A stretch of 64,000 bases of DNA. Origin: Mycolicibacterium arenosum. Its GTDB lineage: Bacteria; Actinomycetota; Actinomycetes; Mycobacteriales; Mycobacteriaceae. Location of the stretch: assembly GCF_024320865.1 (NCBI RefSeq), contig NZ_JANDBD010000017.1, positions 62,001 through 126,000 on the forward strand, written 5' to 3'. Position 1 is the stretch's first letter. The number at the start of each line of letters is the position of its first letter. A program made the position numbers and the translations under genes. Positions 59,395 to 64,000 of the stretch are shown here, one piece after another. Under the pieces are notes generated by a model. That model was not told the origin of the DNA. It searched no databases and was given only the letters and a program-made list of their open reading frames with translations.

Positions 59395-60323
59395 GACGCA
59401 CCTCGCAAGATGGCGCGGCGGCGGTACAAACCCAATGCCAGAAGGAACAGGAGGAGCAGGAACGACAGGGCAGAGGCCGCGCCGAGCTGAAAGTAGCCGA
59501 AGCCGATCCGCCAGGTGAGGCTGAGCACTGACTCCGTCTCGCCGAGCGGTCCACCGTCGGTCATCACCTGGACGGTTTCGAAGGTCTGCACGGTCTGCAC
59601 GGTGGTGAGCACCACGGCGACCACCGTCGTGGTGCGCAGCATCGGCAGCGTGACGTCGCGCAGCTTCGCCCAGCCACGCACGCCGTCCATGGCCGCGGCC
59701 TCGTGGATGGCGGCCGGAATGGTGGTCAGCCCCGCGAGAAATAGCACCATGCAGAACGACGCCGACCGCCACACCCCCACCGAGGCAACCGTGGGTAGCG
59801 CCGTGGTGGCGTCGCCGAGGAAGTTGACCGGCGATACCCCGACCAGGCCGAGCGCCGCGTTCGCGAATCCGCCGTTCAAGGCGAATATCCATTCGAAGAC
59901 CACGGCCATCGCCACCAGGTTTGCGGTTAGCGGCAAGAACAGCACTGCGGACACCCAACCCCTGCCACGGGAAAGGGAGTTGATCAGCAGCGCACCGCCC
60001 AGACCAAGCACCAGGCTGGGCAGGATGGTGATAGCGCAGTACAAAAAGGTGTTCCACACCGCCTGCTGGACGTCGCTATCGACGACGATCGCTTGGAAGT
60101 TGCCCAGCCCGACGAAGGTCCACTCATCGCCGGAGAGTGGGATCTGGAAGAAGCTGGCGAACAGGGACAACGCCGTGGGCACGTACTCGACCAGCAAGGT
60201 CAACACGACAGCCGGGGCAATAAGCACAAGTGCGGCCCTGGTGTGGCGGTTTCCGCGCCGTGACAGCGGAACGGTGGGGTTGGTATTGGACCGCGGTTCA
60301 GAAGCGATGATCGGCAAGGACAC
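59391..60323 (-). CDS. ABC sugar permease, MalF type
   Basis: The 310-residue product has six TM helices and the EAA loop IHEAAAMDGVRGWAKLRDV (near 205-225). The start ATG overlaps the 3' end of the upstream RpiR gene by 26 bases. With the second permease, binding protein and ATPase it makes a complete importer. Confidence 0.93.
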   Translation of the reverse strand: MSLPIIASEPRSNTNPTVPLSRRGNRHTRAALVLIAPAVVLTLLVEYVPTALSLFASFFQIPLSGDEWTFVGLGNFQAIVVDSDVQQAVWNTFLYCAITILPSLVLGLGGALLINSLSRGRGWVSAVLFLPLTANLVAMAVVFEWIFALNGGFANAALGLVGVSPVNFLGDATTALPTVASVGVWRSASFCMVLFLAGLTTIPAAIHEAAAMDGVRGWAKLRDVTLPMLRTTTVVAVVLTTVQTVQTFETVQVMTDGGPLGETESVLSLTWRIGFGYFQLGAASALSFLLLLFLLALGLYRRRAILRGAS

Positions 60324-61188
60324 CCTCTGTCACCTCCAGCGCACGGTTGGCTCGGTCCTCGTTGGCAAACGCCACCGCCACGAACAGGGCGTCGAGCACG
60401 ACTAGGTGGGCGAGGCGGCTAGACATCGCCTCGACTCGATAGGCGGTCTCGCGGCTGCCGGCGATCAGAACCACGTCGGCGACGTCGACCAGCGGTGAGT
60501 GCGCAAAGCTGGTGACCGCCAGCACCGCGGCACCGGCCTGCTTGGCTGCACGGGCAGCCGACACGGTCTCGCGGGTGGAGCCGGTGTGGCTGATCGCCAC
60601 TGCGAGTTCGCTGGCGACCAACAGGCTCGCCCGCACGTGTTGGACGTGCACGTCCGCCGGTGCCTCGGTGTGCACCCCGATCGTCATCAGTCGGTTGGCG
60701 ATGTCCTGGGCCAGGGGAGCGGAGGTGCCAACCCCAAGGAACAGGGTCTTGCCAGCCGTGCCGATCAGCTCCACGGCGGCGGTGAACCGGTCCGGATCGA
60801 CGTAACCGGTGCCGGTGGCGACGGCCTCGCTGGCCGCGGCGATTACCTTTTTGAGGATGTCCGGTGGCACGTCGCCTGGGCCGACCTCGCCTTGAACGGC
60901 GCGGACTGGGCTGCCCCCGTCCCGGCTCAGCGCGATCTTGAGGTCCTGGAAGCCCTTGAAACCCAGGCTCTGGCAGCAGCGGACCACGGAGGACAACGCA
61001 GAGCCTGACTCGACGGCCACGTCACTGACCGAGTTGTAGATCAGTTCCTGGCCTCGCGCCAGCATGACCTCGGCGATCCGCCGTTCACCCGCCGAGAGGT
61101 GCACCATGCGAGCCTGAATGAGGGCGGCTACGGAGCCTGGGGGGCCGGAGAGGGTGCCGCCGCCGGTGCGGGTCTGAATGCCGGTCAT
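60298..61188 (-). CDS. RpiR-family regulator with SIS domain
   Basis: From ATG 61188 the product is 296 residues: an HTH_6 domain (about 15-90, with SVSDVAVESGSALSSVVRCC, QSLGFKGFQDLKIAL) and a SIS sugar-phosphate-binding domain (about 125-270, with GVGTSAPLAQDIANRL and SHTGSTRETV). It precedes the permease gene and probably senses the phosphorylated form of the imported sugar. It is a close paralogue of the regulator at 62868. Confidence 0.92.
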   Translation of the reverse strand: MTGIQTRTGGGTLSGPPGSVAALIQARMVHLSAGERRIAEVMLARGQELIYNSVSDVAVESGSALSSVVRCCQSLGFKGFQDLKIALSRDGGSPVRAVQGEVGPGDVPPDILKKVIAAASEAVATGTGYVDPDRFTAAVELIGTAGKTLFLGVGTSAPLAQDIANRLMTIGVHTEAPADVHVQHVRASLLVASELAVAISHTGSTRETVSAARAAKQAGAAVLAVTSFAHSPLVDVADVVLIAGSRETAYRVEAMSSRLAHLVVLDALFVAVAFANEDRANRALEVTEGVLADHRF

Positions 61189-61613
61189 CGCGCGCAGGCG
61201 GTCCCGTCGAGACGGGCGAGCCCGGCGTCCTCTCCACGTACACCAGTCACCGCCCGGACCCATTCCGAGATGACCGCCGACTTTCTTGCGTGCGATAGCT
61301 CACTTGCTCACCTTCACCCGATCAAATGAACAAACCGCGACGCTCGGCGAAAGTCCGGATGTCAATTCCGTGCAATCGGGAAGCTCTTTCCAAACGCTTC
61401 GCCCAACACGTAGTCCGCCGAGGTGATACCGACTCGTCATGGACGTCAGGTGTACGAGAGGTAGTGCTCCGACGCCACATCACCATGACGCCGGGCCAGT
61501 CGGGCGGATCGGTCGGACGACGCCCGTGGCCGGGTTCACCGCCGCGCCCCGCGGAGGACTGGTCGCCGGACTGCGCGAGAAGACCGGTGACGACGGCGCG
61601 GTGGATCACTTTC

Positions 61614-61778
61614 ATGACGCCTGCAGAGCGCTACACCAACTTGCTCGGGCGCGCGAAGGGCGCGCTGATGAAGAACGAACAGATGATCTCCATGACCGAG
61701 ACCGGCGGTTTGGGCACGGGCGGCTTTTGCGCCTTACCGGCGCGCCTTGAACCGCTTGCAGGCCAGGCGCTCCACTGA
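61614..61778 (+). CDS. Doubtful 54-residue ORF in a weakly coding stretch
   Basis: ATG 61614 opens TPAERYTNLLGRAKGALMKN and EQMISMTETGGL with gene-like codons for about 40 residues. Upstream the same frame looks non-coding, while another frame (near 61500) has gene-like codons, so this may be a decayed gene. The whole stretch 61189-62114 has no other convincing gene. A VARANGRYRVGGDFLRF stretch near 61975-62020 is PilZ-like in flavour but isolated. Confidence 0.25.
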   Translation: MTPAERYTNLLGRAKGALMKNEQMISMTETGGLGTGGFCALPARLEPLAGQALH

Positions 61779-62114
61779 TGGCGCCCTATCTGGTCGACGA
61801 CGTTCTCGCTGCCGAACCACGTTCTACCGCTGCCGCTGATGAACTTCGTTCTACCGCCATTCACTTCACCGACGTCAGCTCCGAGCCAATGCAGCGGCGT
61901 CGATTGGTCGATTCACTGCGCCGTGGTGCCTAACGGCCGGCAGGTTGTGGTGAGGGTTCAATATCTCGGTGTGGCGCGGGCAAATGGCCGCTACCGGGTT
62001 GGTGGCGACTTTTTGCGGTTCGCCCTGTTGGGCATGAAGTTCGATCTGCGGACCCTCGCGCGAGAGCCTCACAGTCCGGGTCGCCGGGAGGCCCGCGAGG
62101 ATACGACGTGAGAC

Positions 62115-62756
62115 TCAGACGGTGAATGCGCTGCCCACCGCCAGCTCGCGGATGACCAAGCGCAGATCGTCAACCATGCGGTCCGGCTGTGTTGCCTGGA
62201 GTCGGCGTGGATGGTGATAGCCGCCGGAGAAGGCGATGCCTCGAACTCCCGCCGCTCGGGCCGCATCCATGTCGTAGTCGGTGTCACCGACGAACACGAT
62301 CTCGGCGCCGAGGTCGTCGCTCAGCCGGCGCAAGTCGGAAGCCTTATCGTGCGACGGTGCAATCACCATCGACAGCCACCTCGTCAGGTTGAGGTATTTG
62401 GCGTCGTGTGCGATCACGTCGGTGTGAGCGCCGGACAGCACGATCACCGGGACCCGCCTTTGGTGACACCATTCCAGTAGGTCCCAGGCGCCGGGCTGAG
62501 GCTGCGGCCCATCGCCGATCAGCGCCGCGTTCCATTGTTCGATTGCGTCGTTCATCCGGTCGGTGGTTACTCCGAGTCGGGCGAAGAACTCGCGCAGCGG
62601 AAGCGAAAAGCGTTGCCGGAACTGCTTGGTCGTCAGCGGCGGCAACCCGTGCTGGGTGAGCACGTGATTGGTGGCGGCGGTGGCTCGCGCCGTGTCATTG
62701 ACGACGGTGCCGTTCCAGTCGAGTACTAGAGCTTTGCAGCCCTCATCAGCGCGCAT
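62115..62756 (-). CDS. HAD-superfamily phosphatase
   Basis: From ATG 62756 the product is 213 residues. Motif I is LVLDWNGTVVND (catalytic Asp; the second Asp is Asn, as often in DWNGT members), motif II is VIVLSGAH, motif III Lys is in SHDKASDL, and motif IV is VFVGDTDYDMDAA. A helical cap lies between. It resembles phosphoglycolate-phosphatase-like enzymes and may dephosphorylate a sugar phosphate made from the imported compound. It diverges from the second RpiR gene. Confidence 0.9.
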   Translation of the reverse strand: MRADEGCKALVLDWNGTVVNDTARATAATNHVLTQHGLPPLTTKQFRQRFSLPLREFFARLGVTTDRMNDAIEQWNAALIGDGPQPQPGAWDLLEWCHQRRVPVIVLSGAHTDVIAHDAKYLNLTRWLSMVIAPSHDKASDLRRLSDDLGAEIVFVGDTDYDMDAARAAGVRGIAFSGGYHHPRRLQATQPDRMVDDLRLVIRELAVGSAFTV

Positions 62757-62867
62757 GCCGTTCTGTCTATCACCGGTACGGATGTTCCATCCGCAGAGGA
62801 CAGAACTTTCATCCGCCGTCTTCACGCCACTCACCGGCCGTTTACTCGGATCGGTGACGGTGGGCAC

Positions 62868-63731
62868 ATGCGCGACTTCTCCGGCCCGCCTGGTTCGGTC
62901 ACTGCCTCAGTCCGGGCACGCCTGTCGAGCTTGGCGCCGGGCGAGACCCGAATCGCCGACACGATGCTGACCATGGGCCGCGACCTGATCTATCGCTCGG
63001 TGAGTGACGTCGCCGAGGACGCTGGCACGTCGATCTCATCGGTGGTGCGGTGCTGTCAGCGGCTGGGATTCAAGGGGTTCCAGGACTTCAAGATCGCGCT
63101 CGCCCGTGATGGGGACACCGCGGTGCATGCGGTCAAGAACGACATCACCGACTCTGACGACCCGGCCGCAATCCGGGAGAAGGTGGTCGCGGCCGCCGTT
63201 GACGCGGTGGCCACCGGCGCAGGCTTCGTCGACGACGCCCAGTTCACCCGGGCCACACAGTTGCTGCGCGCGGCACGGCGGGTGCTCTTCTTGGGAGTCG
63301 GCACCTCCGCGCCGCTAGCGCAGGACGCGGCATATCGGATGGGCACCATCGGTGTGCCCGCCGAGGCCCCGACCGACGTGCACGTCCAGCATGTTCGCGC
63401 TGGCCTTTTGGGCGCGGGTGAGGTGGCCGTTGCGATCTCCCATACCGGCTCCACCCGGGAGACCGTCTCGTCCAGTCGGGCCGCCACGGGCGCCGGTGCG
63501 CAGCTGGTAGCGCTGACCAGCTTCGCCCGCTCCCCGCTAGTCGATCTCGCGGACGTGGTGCTGGTGGCCGGCAGTAGCGAGACCGCCTACCGCGTGGAAG
63601 CGAGGGCCAGTCGAATCGCGCACCTGATCGTCCTCGACGCATTGTTCGTAGCCCTCGCCTTCGCAGACGAGACCCGAGCCAACCGCAGCCTGGAGATCAC
63701 CGAAAGTGTCCTAGCCGAGCACCGGTTCTGA
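62868..63731 (+). CDS. RpiR-family regulator with SIS domain (paralogue)
   Basis: The 287-residue product mirrors the regulator at 60298: HTH_6 part with SVSDVAEDAGTSISSVVRCC, QRLGFKGFQDFKIAL, and SIS part with GVGTSAPLAQDAAYRMGTIG and SHTGSTRETVSSSR. It lies between the HAD gene (divergent) and the metallophosphoesterase-like gene that follows. Two such close paralogues around one importer suggest separate control of import and of catabolism. Confidence 0.92.
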   Translation: MRDFSGPPGSVTASVRARLSSLAPGETRIADTMLTMGRDLIYRSVSDVAEDAGTSISSVVRCCQRLGFKGFQDFKIALARDGDTAVHAVKNDITDSDDPAAIREKVVAAAVDAVATGAGFVDDAQFTRATQLLRAARRVLFLGVGTSAPLAQDAAYRMGTIGVPAEAPTDVHVQHVRAGLLGAGEVAVAISHTGSTRETVSSSRAATGAGAQLVALTSFARSPLVDLADVVLVAGSSETAYRVEARASRIAHLIVLDALFVALAFADETRANRSLEITESVLAEHRF

Positions 63732-63765
63732 AGCAGACAAAAAACGATCTAGGAGGTACCGCGCA

Positions 63766-64000
63766 GTGATCAAGGGTGAGGTAATGGCAAGAGGTGGCGG
63801 CCCAATGGACGGCATCCGGGTCAGCGACGGCGTGACCACGATTCAAACCAACGAGAACGGCGAATTCCAGCTGCCCGGGGACGGGGCGTTCGTCTTCGTG
63901 GTCCGGCCCACCGGTCAGGACTGCGCCCGATGGTTCGTCCAGGCGTCCACGCCGCGGATCGAGTTCGTCCTCGAGCCCGTTGAGCAACCCCTGCCGGCAC
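63766..64000 (+). CDS. N-terminal part of a probable metallophosphoesterase
   Basis: GTG 63766 has a strong AGGAGG (63751-63756). The 78 visible codons form a carboxypeptidase-regulatory-like beta domain (VIKGEVMARGGGPMDGIRVS, TTIQTNENGEFQLPG, VVRPTG) that often precedes calcineurin-like phosphoesterases. The catalytic part lies beyond the window, so the function is an expectation from this N-terminus and the sugar-phosphate setting. Confidence 0.6.
   Translation, partial: MIKGEVMARGGGPMDGIRVSDGVTTIQTNENGEFQLPGDGAFVFVVRPTGQDCARWFVQASTPRIEFVLEPVEQPLPA

Overview
The window reads as high-GC actinobacterial DNA and most likely comes from a fast-growing mycobacterium (Mycolicibacterium type). An MmpL transporter, L,D-transpeptidases of the mycobacterial type, RipA/RipD-like NlpC/P60 proteins, an Rv0102-like CopD-CtaG fusion and a BlaI/BlaR-like pair support this. 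GTGA and ATGA start-stop overlaps are frequent. No rRNA, intact tRNA or CRISPR array was seen.

Layout: (1) 1-0.7 kb, a tyrosine recombinase cut by the window edge. (2) 0.85-3.75 kb, mmpL. (3) 4.7-45.3 kb, a large envelope, copper and respiration region: CopC, CtaE, CtaD, two CtaG-type proteins, TlpA, CcdA, a DsbA-like thioredoxin, CcsA, three DUF305 lipoproteins, two L,D-transpeptidases, two NlpC/P60 hydrolases, an M23 peptidase, Lnt, a beta-lactamase-like serine hydrolase, a molybdopterin oxidoreductase, two P1B metal ATPases, a nucleotide cyclase fused to a YHS metal domain, a two-component pair and a second OmpR-like regulator. In its middle lies a blaI-blaR-like pair (16.8-18.1 kb). (4) 46-55 kb, a mosaic of damaged or accessory genes: frameshifted methyltransferase, frameshifted and truncated CopB ATPase with a CsoR-like operator, AraC regulator with a fatty-acid-hydroxylase gene, gene fragments, a STAS-HATPase/DUF4325 pair, a HEPN-like protein and a degenerate tRNA-Phe-like sequence. 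(5) 55-64 kb, a sugar-type ABC transporter locus with a methyltransferase, a HAD phosphatase, two paralogous RpiR/SIS regulators and the start of a probable metallophosphoesterase.

The strongest unifying signal is a short AT-rich palindromic element (TACGTA, CTACGTAG or TACTA...TAGTA half-sites). About eighteen copies occur, only between about 3.98 and 45.27 kb, and almost always in promoters. It lies in front of blaI itself and in front of the oxidase, copper, thiol-redox, DUF305 and peptidoglycan genes. The inference is a local regulon run by the BlaI-like repressor with its M56 metalloprotease partner, joining respiration and copper handling to cell-wall remodelling. Three copies are followed within about 40-90 bases by a strong GC-rich hairpin with no gene between, which suggests small RNAs under the same control.

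At least five reading frames are broken, and each needs one extra base, usually in a G/C run, to be restored. That uniform sign could mean residual sequencing deletions rather than gene decay.
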